Of a stretch of DNA of 10,672 nt, positions 1 to 7,486 are shown one piece after another. A program made the position numbers and the translations under genes. Every line of letters begins with the position of its first letter. The stretch's first letter is position 1. The DNA comes from Treponema sp. (GTDB lineage Bacteria > Spirochaetota > Spirochaetia > Treponematales > Treponemataceae): NCBI GenBank assembly GCA_017614655.1, contig JAGABO010000047.1:1-10672 (forward strand), in the 5' to 3' direction. Below the pieces are notes generated by a model that was not told the DNA's origin, searched no databases, and was given only the letters and a program-made list of their open reading frames with translations.

Positions 1-248
1 ACTCCGTCATAAGTAACTGTCGTCGTATTGTAAGCCCAGTCTTCTTTTGTGTAAGAAACCTGTTCCGTAACGGCACGGGCCTCACTTTCTACAACTCTGA
101 CTGTTACAAAGTCGTTGTCAAGAATTACCCTGCCTTTTTTGACTTCCGTAAAACTGCCCTGTTCAAGCTGATTGCTACAAGCCGTAATTCCGGCAGCCAG
201 CATAACACTTAACGCAAGTGATGCAAAACCTTTGAAATGCTTTTTCAT
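1..248 (-). CDS. Lipoprotein of unknown function, N-terminal part (runs off window)
   Basis: Only the first 82 codons are visible; the gene continues beyond base 1. The ATG at 246-248 is preceded on the minus strand by AGGAG about 9 nt upstream, which fixes the start. The product opens with a lysine-rich n-region (MKKHFKG), a hydrophobic stretch to about residue 20, and then ITAC with Cys24. That is a relaxed type II signal sequence, as is common in spirochaetes, so a membrane-anchored lipoprotein facing the periplasm or cell surface is likely. The mature part is polar, and I recognise no domain in the visible portion. The gene is transcribed divergently from the phosphatase operon across a shared 193-base spacer. 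Its function cannot be judged from this fragment. Confidence 0.82.
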   Translation of the reverse strand, partial: MKKHFKGFASLALSVMLAAGITACSNQLEQGSFTEVKKGRVILDNDFVTVRVVESEARAVTEQVSYTKEDWAYNTTTVTYDG

Positions 249-271
249 TTGCAAAATCTCCTATTATGAGT

Positions 272-299
272 ACTATACAAAAAAAAAGCATCCGAACAA
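272..299 (-). promoter_or_regulatory. Candidate sigma-70-type promoter of the lipoprotein gene
   Basis: On the minus strand a TATAGT -10 (272-277) lies 16 nt from a weak TTGTTC -35 (294-299). The predicted transcript start is near 265, giving a leader of about 17 nt that carries the AGGAG site. The spacer contains a run of nine T. The -35 matches consensus poorly, so the call rests mainly on the -10 and its position. Confidence 0.45.
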
Positions 300-402
300 G
301 CATAATTTCATAAAAGCTTCGCTGTCCTTTTGGGAAATTCTCCAAAATCTCAATTTTTTACATCTCATGTCAAAAAAATCACCAAATATGCCGATAATAT
401 GA

Positions 403-408
403 TATAAT
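403..408 (+). promoter_or_regulatory. -10 box for the phosphatase/STAS operon
   Basis: There is a perfect TATAAT at 403-408, 33 nt upstream of the ATG at 442, which would give a leader of about 27 nt. I see no convincing -35 at 16-18 nt spacing, so the promoter may need an activator or an alternative sigma factor. The surroundings are AT-rich, so chance occurrence is possible. Confidence 0.42.
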
Positions 409-441
409 ATCAGTCACAAATATCAAATTTTGAGGTGTAGA

Positions 442-1848
442 ATGTACCAGGCTAAACGTCGAAGCACGATTCTGAGCGTAAACATTGTTCTGGTTGCACT
501 TTTTATATGTGCGGCAATCAGCATAATCCCGGTTATAAGGAGCGGAAACCTTCCGGTTAAAGTTGCAGTCTTTAACGGAATTACCGTAGCCATTGTATTC
601 TGTGTAATGACAATCGTTTCGCGCTTTATTGCAGTCGTAGTTACAGAGAAAATCAGGAAAGCATCTCTGGAGACAAAGGATACTGCCCTTATTTCTAAGT
701 TCATCGAAAAGATGAGGTTCAGCTACACACTGGACGACTTTTACGAAATAATAGGCTCTGTTCTCGAAGTCGAAGGCGACTGCTCCGTTCTCTACGTTAA
801 TACAGCCCAGAACTACATTCTGTACAACAGTACAAATAAACTTACAATGTCAAAAGAGGTTTCCGAAACACTCAACCGAAACTTCGGAAAAGACTGGAAA
901 GACGGATGCTTCTTTATCGGAGCAAACTACGGTCTTGTTGCAAAGCAGAAAAACAGCCGCGGTTTCTTCCTTGTAAACAATCATCACACACTCTACGTTT
1001 TCTGCCGTTACACAAAACTTTTCGACAGCACAATCTTTAAGACACTTTTTGAAGAATACTGCCGCTTCCAGAGCAGGACATCTACAATCCGTGATCTTAC
1101 AGAAATTTCTTCTCTTTCCAAGGAATGGGACCAGCTTGCAATTACGCAGAAATCCTTCCTTCCGCCCGTAATGCCTATAATCAGCAAGCTTTCTGTTGCA
1201 GCCTACTACCGCCCTCTTGTTAACGTTTCGGGAGACTACTACACCGTTCTTCCAATCAGTGATACAAAAACACTTCTCATGCTCGGCGACGTTTCCGGTA
1301 AGGGTCTTGCAGCTGCCCTCGTTATGGGTCTCGTTATGAATACGGTTAAGTCCCTGGAAAACAAGGAAAACCTTCCTGCAATGATTCAGGCAATCGATAA
1401 AGCTATCAAAAACATGAAGCTTCAGGATAAATATACGGTTATCTTCATCGGAATCGTAGACACGGAAACAATGACCATCAAATACGTTAACGCTTCCATG
1501 TCGGATCCGCTTATCATTACAAAGAGCCCCACCGGCTACAGAATCAAACCGCTTACTTCCAACTGTTCACTCGTCGGAATCATTGATCTTCCGAAGATTG
1601 AACCTGCAGAGCAGCATCTTTTCCGCGGTGATGTTATCCTTATGGCATCGGACGGTGTTTCTGAAGTTATGAATGAAGAAGGCGTTGAACTTGGAGATAC
1701 GGAGCTTTATAAAAATACACTCAAAGCTTCTGCTCCAAAAAGTCCGAAAGAGTTTGTTGATGATATCGTTAAGCTTGTAGAAACCTACAACGGCGGTAAA
1801 AAATTAAGGGACGACCTTACTATGATGGTTGCCAAGGTCGAGAGGTAG
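442..1848 (+). CDS. Membrane-anchored PP2C/SpoIIE-family serine phosphatase (RsbU-like), active site intact
   Basis: This 468-residue protein has two N-terminal membrane segments (about 9-31 and 40-66), a middle region (about 80-215) that may be a GAF-like sensor, and a C-terminal PP2C/SpoIIE phosphatase domain (about 235-468). The metal-binding aspartates of the family are all visible: D265 in SGD, D283 in GDVSGKG, D404 in SDG and D457 in DDLT. By family, such enzymes dephosphorylate the serine of STAS anti-sigma-factor antagonists, and a STAS gene lies two genes downstream. The start is set at ATG 442, because GAGG at 432-435 sits 6 nt before it; a TTG at 430 is in frame but overlaps that site. 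It is the first gene of a tightly packed operon, and its last codons carry the ribosome-binding site of the next gene. The family call is firm; the sensed signal is unknown. Confidence 0.93.
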   Translation: MYQAKRRSTILSVNIVLVALFICAAISIIPVIRSGNLPVKVAVFNGITVAIVFCVMTIVSRFIAVVVTEKIRKASLETKDTALISKFIEKMRFSYTLDDFYEIIGSVLEVEGDCSVLYVNTAQNYILYNSTNKLTMSKEVSETLNRNFGKDWKDGCFFIGANYGLVAKQKNSRGFFLVNNHHTLYVFCRYTKLFDSTIFKTLFEEYCRFQSRTSTIRDLTEISSLSKEWDQLAITQKSFLPPVMPIISKLSVAAYYRPLVNVSGDYYTVLPISDTKTLLMLGDVSGKGLAAALVMGLVMNTVKSLENKENLPAMIQAIDKAIKNMKLQDKYTVIFIGIVDTETMTIKYVNASMSDPLIITKSPTGYRIKPLTSNCSLVGIIDLPKIEPAEQHLFRGDVILMASDGVSEVMNEEGVELGDTELYKNTLKASAPKSPKEFVDDIVKLVETYNGGKKLRDDLTMMVAKVER

Positions 1849-1851
1849 TAT

Positions 1852-4020
1852 ATGATATTTCTATTATTAAACATAGCGGCATTCGGCCTTACACTTGCAC
1901 TCGCACTTACGGTAGATAAAAAATCAACAGGTGCAAACGAAAACACAAGAATTTCAAACCTTCTCTTTTTTGCAGCCGTCCTTTACTTCTGTATGTCTGC
2001 TTCAATCGGATTTACGCTTCTGGAAGCAAAACAGCTCGCAGATATTTTTACAAAAGCAACATTTACCTTTATAGGCTGGTATTCGGTTCTTGCCTGTATC
2101 TACATAGTTACTTTCCCGGATAAAAATAAAAAGCAGAGTTTACTTACAAACGCTGTAAAATGGCTTCTTTTTGCAGGCGCATTCATCGTAATCTTTATGA
2201 TTCCGAACGGGCTTACAAAACTTACAATAGAATCAAATCACTTTTCTGTAGGTTCAGGAAGACTCTTTCCGAAAGCTCCGTTCTATTTAACATGGCTTAA
2301 TGCATACAGTGTTGTATATGTATTTGTTATTCCATTCTTTGCACTTGTAATGTCAATTGTAAAGGCAGAAAACACATCAACACGGCTTTTAAAACAGAAG
2401 CGCATCATCACGGGCCTTTCGTTCCTTACAAGATGGGGACTTTTCTTTTACATCTTTATTGTACGCGCCTACCAGCCGATGTTCCTCTCGCTGCTTTTAC
2501 TGTGCTTTCTTCCGGAGATTCTTCTTATTTACGAAGGTCAGGTTGTAGAAGAAACATGGTCAATCGGAACAATTTTCCGCGCCTTTGCAAGATTCCTGCT
2601 TCGATATCTTATTCCGGCATGTATCGTAGGAGCAGCCTTTGCAGTACTCTGGCCGATGTATTTAAATAATACGATAGTATTCTTTGCAATCTTTATTCCT
2701 GTTGTTGCATTGATGATGCTCGGATGGTACTACACGGAAAAGTTTATCCGCAGCAGGGAATTCTTACGCGACAACAACTACGCTTCAAAATTTGAACAGG
2801 AAATTACATCAATAGACTTTAATGAAGAACCAAAAGCTGTAATCGAAAGAGTATTCCAGATCTTCAAAAAGACGATGCTTTCTTCTTCCATGAAGATTTT
2901 TATACCGGCTGGAACAGACACTTTTAATTCGGTATATGCTTCTGACGAAAAAACAGATGGTATCAAAATAGATCCTGCAGTTTTTGACATGCTCCTTACT
3001 TCCAACAGGCAGGTTGTTTTCCGTGAATGGGCTCAGAAAAACTCATCAACAATTGCAGTTCGTCCGCAGATGCTCAAAGCCCTTGACGATGCAGAAAGCG
3101 ATGCATTCATCATCCTTAATGAAGGACGCCAGATTGTAAGTCTTATCTTCCTCGGAAGAAAAACAACCGGAAACATTTACACCGACTACGACAGAAAGAT
3201 TCTTAACAAGTTCTACTCCAACCTCTTCGTAATCGGATACTACGTAAAGAACATCCTTAACGAAGCTGTAATCGGTACAGTTAACCGCGAAATCCGCATG
3301 TCTGATCAGATTATTACTTCCATTCAGGAAAACATGGATAAAATCAAGAACGACAAGGTTGACGTCGGCTATCTTATGGTTCCTGCCCACAACATTGGTG
3401 GTGAATTTGTTGATATGATCCGTCTTAGTGAACAGCGCTATATCTTTATAATCGGTGCTTTAAGCGGTAAAGGTATTGCAGCTTCGATGAGCATGGTCAT
3501 TCTTAAATCCATTATCCGAACCTTCCTTGCAGAAACATCAGACTTTAAACTGCTTGTAGAAAAGGTAAACAACTTTATCCGAAGTTCTCTTCCAAAAGGA
3601 ACTTTCTTTGCAGGTATTTTCGGATTGATTGATTTTGCAACAGAAAACCTCTACTACGTAAACTGCGGCTCCCCTGCCCTTCTTATGTACACACGTGCCT
3701 ACAACAACGTAATCGAAATTCAGGGTGCAGGAAGAATCCTCGGCTTCGTAGAAAACATCGGGCCTCTTATCAGGGTAAAGAAAGTTAAGCTTTCTCCGGG
3801 TGACATCATCATGGCATGTACAGACGGTCTTATTGAATCAAAGTCTCTCCGTGGTGAAGTTTTCGGTAAGCAGAGAATTCAGAATACGATTATGGACAAC
3901 ACAAACTATCCGGCAGAAAGGATGGCAAAGTTTACATACGACGCACTCGTTAAGTTCACTTCAAAGGAGCTTGACGAAGATGTAACAATTTTCATGATTA
4001 AGTACCTGGGAGAAAGATAA
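1852..4020 (+). CDS. Polytopic membrane protein with degenerate PP2C/SpoIIE domain (possible pseudophosphatase)
   Basis: The product has 722 residues. About eight or nine hydrophobic segments fill residues 1-292, resembling the 7TM sensor halves of some bacterial kinases. A probable GAF-like domain follows (about 310-470), then a PP2C/SpoIIE domain (about 500-722). The fold motifs are recognisable: GGEF at 516-519, GALSGKG at 535-541, TDG at 657-659 and EDVT at 709-712. Three of the four metal-ligand aspartates are replaced: E518 for Asp, A536 for Asp and E709 for Asp; only D658 is kept. The preceding paralogue keeps all four. It may therefore be a catalytically dead regulator or a low-activity enzyme. 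AGAGG at 1841-1845, inside the end of the upstream gene, precedes ATG 1852; the gap is only 3 nt, so the two are probably translated together. Architecture is well supported; loss of activity is inference. Confidence 0.9.
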   Translation: MIFLLLNIAAFGLTLALALTVDKKSTGANENTRISNLLFFAAVLYFCMSASIGFTLLEAKQLADIFTKATFTFIGWYSVLACIYIVTFPDKNKKQSLLTNAVKWLLFAGAFIVIFMIPNGLTKLTIESNHFSVGSGRLFPKAPFYLTWLNAYSVVYVFVIPFFALVMSIVKAENTSTRLLKQKRIITGLSFLTRWGLFFYIFIVRAYQPMFLSLLLLCFLPEILLIYEGQVVEETWSIGTIFRAFARFLLRYLIPACIVGAAFAVLWPMYLNNTIVFFAIFIPVVALMMLGWYYTEKFIRSREFLRDNNYASKFEQEITSIDFNEEPKAVIERVFQIFKKTMLSSSMKIFIPAGTDTFNSVYASDEKTDGIKIDPAVFDMLLTSNRQVVFREWAQKNSSTIAVRPQMLKALDDAESDAFIILNEGRQIVSLIFLGRKTTGNIYTDYDRKILNKFYSNLFVIGYYVKNILNEAVIGTVNREIRMSDQIITSIQENMDKIKNDKVDVGYLMVPAHNIGGEFVDMIRLSEQRYIFIIGALSGKGIAASMSMVILKSIIRTFLAETSDFKLLVEKVNNFIRSSLPKGTFFAGIFGLIDFATENLYYVNCGSPALLMYTRAYNNVIEIQGAGRILGFVENIGPLIRVKKVKLSPGDIIMACTDGLIESKSLRGEVFGKQRIQNTIMDNTNYPAERMAKFTYDALVKFTSKELDEDVTIFMIKYLGER

Positions 4021-4352
4021 TGGAGCAGCTTACAATTACAGAAAAAGTAGGAGCAAACTACATTCTGCTCGAACTGAACGGAACTGTTACTGCATATACA
4101 GTCAATGAACTTCAGGAAAAAGTATACAACTATATTCTTGATACAAATGTCGTTCTGGATATGTCACAGGTTTACCAGCTGGACTCGGCTGGTGTCGGAA
4201 TCATCATAGGTGCACATAACGACGGAGAAGGAAGCGGAACCAAAGTCTATATCCTTAACCCGTCGGATTACGCACGTCATTCTCTTGAACGAACAGGCTT
4301 TATGGATACCTTTAATGTTATCTCTTCTGTAATGGAGATTACCAATGCTTAA
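4020..4352 (+). CDS. STAS-domain anti-sigma-factor antagonist-like protein (SpoIIAA/RsbV family)
   Basis: This 110-residue single-domain protein matches the STAS fold in length and pattern. Strand-rich starts are followed by the diagnostic DMSQVYQLDSAGVG (residues 47-60), in which S56 of DSAG is the position phosphorylated in SpoIIAA and RsbV. In that family, an RsbW/SpoIIAB kinase phosphorylates the serine and an RsbU/SpoIIE phosphatase removes the phosphate; the unphosphorylated form releases the kinase's partner. Two phosphatase-type genes lie directly upstream. The ATG overlaps the preceding TAA by one base (TAATG, 4018-4022), and GGGAGA at 4008-4013 serves as ribosome-binding site, indicating translational coupling. 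No cognate kinase or sigma factor is in the window, so the final target is unknown. Confidence 0.93.
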   Translation: MEQLTITEKVGANYILLELNGTVTAYTVNELQEKVYNYILDTNVVLDMSQVYQLDSAGVGIIIGAHNDGEGSGTKVYILNPSDYARHSLERTGFMDTFNVISSVMEITNA

Positions 4353-5226
4353 ACATAGCGGCGTTTCTGCCGCAGTCTTTGCCCTTACACTGAGTGCAGC
4401 CTTTATTTCGTGCAGCAGGGCCAGCGCTCAGTCATCCAGAACACTTCCAGCGCCAAACTATGAATCAAATTCCGGAGCTTCGGAACAGACCCAGGAGCAG
4501 AACAAAACAAATCCGGATGTAGAAAAATTCAACGCAGTTTATGCAAAAATGTCTTTAAGATTTAAAGGCGACATTCATTTTGAAGACGAATCAAAAATCG
4601 AAGCCTTTATAAAAGACTTAAAAGATGTACTTGCAGAAGAAAAAGAAATGCCGGAAAACGATGTAAGCCTTTTTTATCTTATAGATAAAAAGCACAACAT
4701 CGGAAGTGACTACGAACCGAAAGGTCTTATTCCTGTAAAGCAGTGCAGTCTTTATAACGTAAGCCGAAATGATTTAAGTTTACGGCCGGAAGCCTTCTAT
4801 GCCTTAGACGATTTAGCAAGAGCTGCAAAGGCAGACGGAATAACTTTAATGGTAAGTTCAACCTACCGCTCTTATAATTACCAGAAAAACCTTTTTGCCC
4901 GCTACGTTGCACAGGACGGAGAAGCAGAAGCAGAACGCTACAGCGCCCGCCCGGGAACAAGCCAGCATCAGCTCGGAGTTGCAGTTGACTTCGGTTCAAT
5001 TACGGATGACTGGGGCGACACAAGAATGGGTAAATGGGTTTACAATAACGCAGCAAAGTACGGCTGGTCACTTTCGTTCCCGAAAGGCTACGAAGACGTA
5101 ACCGGCTACATGTGGGAATGCTGGCACTTCCGCTACATCGGAAAAAAAGCCTGTGCCCTTCAGGAAAAATACTTTGCAGGCATCCAGCAGTACATGCTGG
5201 AATTTATAGACGCCTGGAAAAATTAA
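4345..5226 (+). CDS. VanY-type D-Ala-D-Ala carboxypeptidase lipoprotein (peptidase M15B)
   Basis: The product has 293 residues. A signal peptide ends at a relaxed lipobox, FISC, with Cys23 the likely lipidated residue. A low-complexity linker rich in Ser, Gln, Glu and Asn (about 25-57) follows, then an M15 zinc peptidase domain (about 110-290). The family motif SxHxxGxAxD is complete (S206, H208, G211, D215), and the second motif ExxH gives E258 and H261. H208, D215 and H261 are the expected zinc ligands and E258 the catalytic base. Such enzymes trim the terminal D-alanine from peptidoglycan stem peptides outside the cytoplasmic membrane. The ATG overlaps the STAS gene by 8 nt, with GGAG at 4334-4337, so it belongs to the same operon. 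Its stop codon overlaps that of the convergent citrate synthase gene. Confidence 0.93.
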   Translation: MLKHSGVSAAVFALTLSAAFISCSRASAQSSRTLPAPNYESNSGASEQTQEQNKTNPDVEKFNAVYAKMSLRFKGDIHFEDESKIEAFIKDLKDVLAEEKEMPENDVSLFYLIDKKHNIGSDYEPKGLIPVKQCSLYNVSRNDLSLRPEAFYALDDLARAAKADGITLMVSSTYRSYNYQKNLFARYVAQDGEAEAERYSARPGTSQHQLGVAVDFGSITDDWGDTRMGKWVYNNAAKYGWSLSFPKGYEDVTGYMWECWHFRYIGKKACALQEKYFAGIQQYMLEFIDAWKN

Positions 5227-6608
5227 AGAGAATCTGCGTGAGGCTTTCTTTCGTCGAGCGGTACGTACTGCCTTTCTCCTGCAACGTTCTTGTATGCAGG
5301 ACGGTAAATGCGGCCGCCGGCGACAATTTCTTCTATGCGGTGTGCACTCCAGCCTGCAATACGGGCAATTGCAAAAATCGGAGTGTACAGTTCGCGCGGA
5401 ATGTTAAGCATCGAATAAACAAATCCTGAGTAAAAGTCAACATTGGTACAGATCTTTTTCTTATCGCCGATCTTTTCGTAAAGAACTTCCGGTGCAAGGC
5501 GTTCGATTGTAGTGTAAAGGTTAAACTCTTCCAGAGCCCCCTTCTCTTTTGCAAGTTCAGCGGCTTTATTTCTTAAGAGAGTCGTACGAGGATCACTTAT
5601 AGTATAAACTGCATGTCCCTGACCATAGATAAGACCGGTGCGGTCAAAGGCTTCTTTTCTTGCAATCTTCCTTAAGTATTCCTTTATTTCGTTTTCGCTA
5701 CTCCAGTCTTTTACGTTAGCCTTAATGTCGTCCATCATTTCCATTACGCGGATATTTGCACCACCATGACGGCGGCCTTTAAGGGAACCTACGGCAGCTG
5801 CAACAGCAGAATAAGTATCTGTATCGGCAGAAGAAACGACATGCACGGTAAGGGATGAGTTGTTTCCTCCTCCGTGTTCTGCATGAAGGATAAGGGCCAG
5901 ATCAAGAATTTCTGCTTCAAGGCGCGTATAGCTTTTGTCAAAGCGGATAAGGCGAAGGAAGTTTTCTGCCGTACTTAAAGAAGGATCCGGGTTGTGGATG
6001 TACATGCTCTTTCCATCATAATAGCGTCTCTTTGCCTGATAACCGTAAGCTGCAAGAGTAGAAAAGCGCGAAATAAGTTCAATACACTGCCTCATGATAT
6101 TGGAAACATCACGGTTTTCCGGATCCATGTCATAAGAGTAAGAAGCAAGAACTCCGCGTGCAATCTTGTTCATGATATCGCAGGAAGGAGCCTTCATAAT
6201 CATGTCTTCCGTAAAGTTCGGCGGAAGGGTTCGGAGTTCTCCAAGGAATGCAGTAAACTCTTCCAGGCTTTTTTTATCGGGAAGTTCACCAAAGAGAAGA
6301 AGATAAACACACTGCTCGTAACCGAATGCATTGTGCTTTACAACATCAGAGATGATGTCTTCTACGTTATATCCGCGGTAAATGAGTTTTCCGGGAACTG
6401 CTACTTTTTTTCCGGTTGAATCAATTTCGTAACCTACAACATCACCGATGCGGGTAAGTCCGACAAGAACACCGCGGCCGTCTGAATAACGAAGCCCGCG
6501 CTTAACGTCGTACTTTTCGTAGAGGTCCTTATCTATAGGGTCATTAGTTTTTGCGTATGAAGTTAATTTGTTAATAAAATTGAGCTGTTCGTCGACCGTC
6601 TGATCCAT
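5223..6608 (-). CDS. gltA: Citrate synthase (Si-type, gltA family)
   Basis: The product has 461 residues. It condenses acetyl-CoA with oxaloacetate to citrate in the cytoplasm. The key residues are all visible: HAEH with H245 (oxaloacetate binding), HGGAN with the catalytic H281, GQGH with H332 followed by DPR341, VDFYSG with the catalytic D391, and a C-terminal RIYRP. The HAEHGGGNNS form and the N-terminal extension of about 60 residues (VKRGL, GVLVGLT) match a citrate synthase subgroup I associate with clostridia and other anaerobes. GGAGG at 6614-6618, 5 nt before the ATG, fixes the start. It is a single-gene unit with its own promoter. At its 3' end it overlaps the convergent carboxypeptidase gene by 4 nt, leaving no terminator between them. 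2-methylcitrate synthase is a less likely alternative. Confidence 0.95.
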   Translation of the reverse strand: MDQTVDEQLNFINKLTSYAKTNDPIDKDLYEKYDVKRGLRYSDGRGVLVGLTRIGDVVGYEIDSTGKKVAVPGKLIYRGYNVEDIISDVVKHNAFGYEQCVYLLLFGELPDKKSLEEFTAFLGELRTLPPNFTEDMIMKAPSCDIMNKIARGVLASYSYDMDPENRDVSNIMRQCIELISRFSTLAAYGYQAKRRYYDGKSMYIHNPDPSLSTAENFLRLIRFDKSYTRLEAEILDLALILHAEHGGGNNSSLTVHVVSSADTDTYSAVAAAVGSLKGRRHGGANIRVMEMMDDIKANVKDWSSENEIKEYLRKIARKEAFDRTGLIYGQGHAVYTISDPRTTLLRNKAAELAKEKGALEEFNLYTTIERLAPEVLYEKIGDKKKICTNVDFYSGFVYSMLNIPRELYTPIFAIARIAGWSAHRIEEIVAGGRIYRPAYKNVAGERQYVPLDERKPHADSL

Positions 6609-6683
6609 GTTGACCTCCGCATTTGTGATAGTTTGTTATGTAATTTGAATATTTATGCACTAAATGTTTTGTAAAATCATATA

Positions 6684-6712
6684 ATTATACAGAAATAATA
6701 AATTTTGTTCAA
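6684..6712 (-). promoter_or_regulatory. Sigma-70-type promoter of citrate synthase
   Basis: On the minus strand, -35 TTGAAC (6707-6712) and a perfect -10 TATAAT (6684-6689) are separated by exactly 17 nt. The predicted transcript start is near 6677, giving an untranslated leader of about 70 nt that ends in a strong GGAGG site. This is the best promoter in the window. Confidence 0.75.
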
Positions 6713-6724
6713 CCACACATTTTG

Positions 6725-6758
6725 AAACAAAAAATCCCGCAGTGCAGGACCGCGGGAT
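6725..6758 (-). terminator. Rho-independent terminator of the P-loop ATPase gene
   Basis: Read on the minus strand, a perfect 7-bp stem ATCCCGC/GCGGGAT (6752-6758 with 6734-6740) has an 11-nt loop. It is followed directly by a T-run and then GTTT. It lies 20 nt past the ATPase stop codon and just upstream of the citrate synthase promoter, so it separates the two units. Confidence 0.85.
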
Positions 6759-6778
6759 CAGTAAAAAATGGAAGTTTA

Positions 6779-7456
6779 TTATGCAGTAATAAGAAGTGTT
6801 TTTGAATCAAGCTTAAGGGTTGATTCTAGATCCTTACTCTTGCCGCACTTAAGGACGATAAGGTTTGTAACCTTTGCTTTTGCAACAAGATGAACAACAG
6901 CACTAAAGTACGAAAGAAGTGTCTTAGGTGCCTGTTCTTCGAGCTTGTCGCCTTCTACAGTTGCGCTCATCCAGACTTTTGTCTTTGTAGCTTTTGCGTA
7001 GCTTGCAACTGCCTGAAGGTCTGCTTCCTTAACCTTAGAAAAATCAAGTCCGTCGATTACAACACCTGCAACACTGATGCCGCCTGCCTTGAGTGCGTTA
7101 AGAGTGTTTACAACTTTTTCGAGGCTTACGTTTTCCTGATTAAAGTTAAGGATTGTCCTGTTACGCAGAATCTGTGCCTTTACATCTTCTGCATTCTGAA
7201 TTGACTTCTTCTTTGAGATTTCACCGAAGATTCCGTCATACCATGTCATTACGTTGTCTGAATGCTGATCAAACGAAACATGAACAAGCTGTTTTCCGTT
7301 AAGAAGAGTATCCATTCCAAACTGAACCAGAACGGATGTTTTACCAAGTCCCTTCTTTGCCGTTACAAGACCAAGGTCTCCTGCCTTAAGTCCGCCGCCC
7401 GTTACTTCATCAAAAGCACGAACCGGACTCTTTTCGAATAAATCCTGCTTTGCCAT
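6779..7456 (-). CDS. Small stand-alone RecA-superfamily P-loop ATPase (DnaB/RadA/KaiC-like core)
   Basis: The 225-residue product is essentially one RecA-type ATPase core. The lead-in TGGGLKAGD (19-27) is typical of RadA/KaiC/DnaB proteins. Next come a Walker A motif AKKGLGKT (33-40), a second strand ending in SFDQ (61-64) where relatives usually have a catalytic Glu (for example SLEM), and a Walker B strand GVVID (131-135). No zinc finger, Lon-like, helicase N-terminal or other added domain is present. The Ala at the first Walker A position also occurs in DnaB, so it is not a defect. The start is supported by GAGGGA at 7464-7469. It follows ligA by about 100 nt on the same strand and has its own -10 box and terminator. 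I do not recognise the specific gene; roles in DNA metabolism or signalling are only guesses. Confidence 0.8.
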   Translation of the reverse strand: MAKQDLFEKSPVRAFDEVTGGGLKAGDLGLVTAKKGLGKTSVLVQFGMDTLLNGKQLVHVSFDQHSDNVMTWYDGIFGEISKKKSIQNAEDVKAQILRNRTILNFNQENVSLEKVVNTLNALKAGGISVAGVVIDGLDFSKVKEADLQAVASYAKATKTKVWMSATVEGDKLEEQAPKTLLSYFSAVVHLVAKAKVTNLIVLKCGKSKDLESTLKLDSKTLLITA

Positions 7457-7486
7457 ATTTTCTTCCCTCTTTATTTCACTTGAATT

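Noticed and set aside
328..347. Inverted repeat TTTTGG/CCAAAA with 8-nt loop in the divergent spacer
   Set aside because: The stem is short, AT-rich and weak, the middle mismatches, and it is not placed against either candidate promoter. Chance is likely in such sequence; not reported as an operator or terminator.
393..411. Imperfect palindrome over the operon's -10 box (GATAATAT..ATAATATC)
   Set aside because: This is low-complexity A/T sequence with mismatches; symmetry of this kind is expected by chance around TATAAT.
430..441. An in-frame TTG start four codons before the first phosphatase's ATG
   Set aside because: The GAGG ribosome-binding site at 432-435 overlaps this TTG and is correctly spaced for the ATG at 442, and no site lies upstream of the TTG.
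5994..6419. A 141-codon open frame on the plus strand opposite citrate synthase
   Set aside because: It lies wholly inside the well-supported citrate synthase gene, has no ribosome-binding site or recognisable domain, and has a composition expected from an antisense reading.
7340..7360. Apparent Walker A defect (Ala in place of first Gly) in the RecA-like protein
   Set aside because: DnaB helicases carry Ala at the same place, so the site is probably functional.
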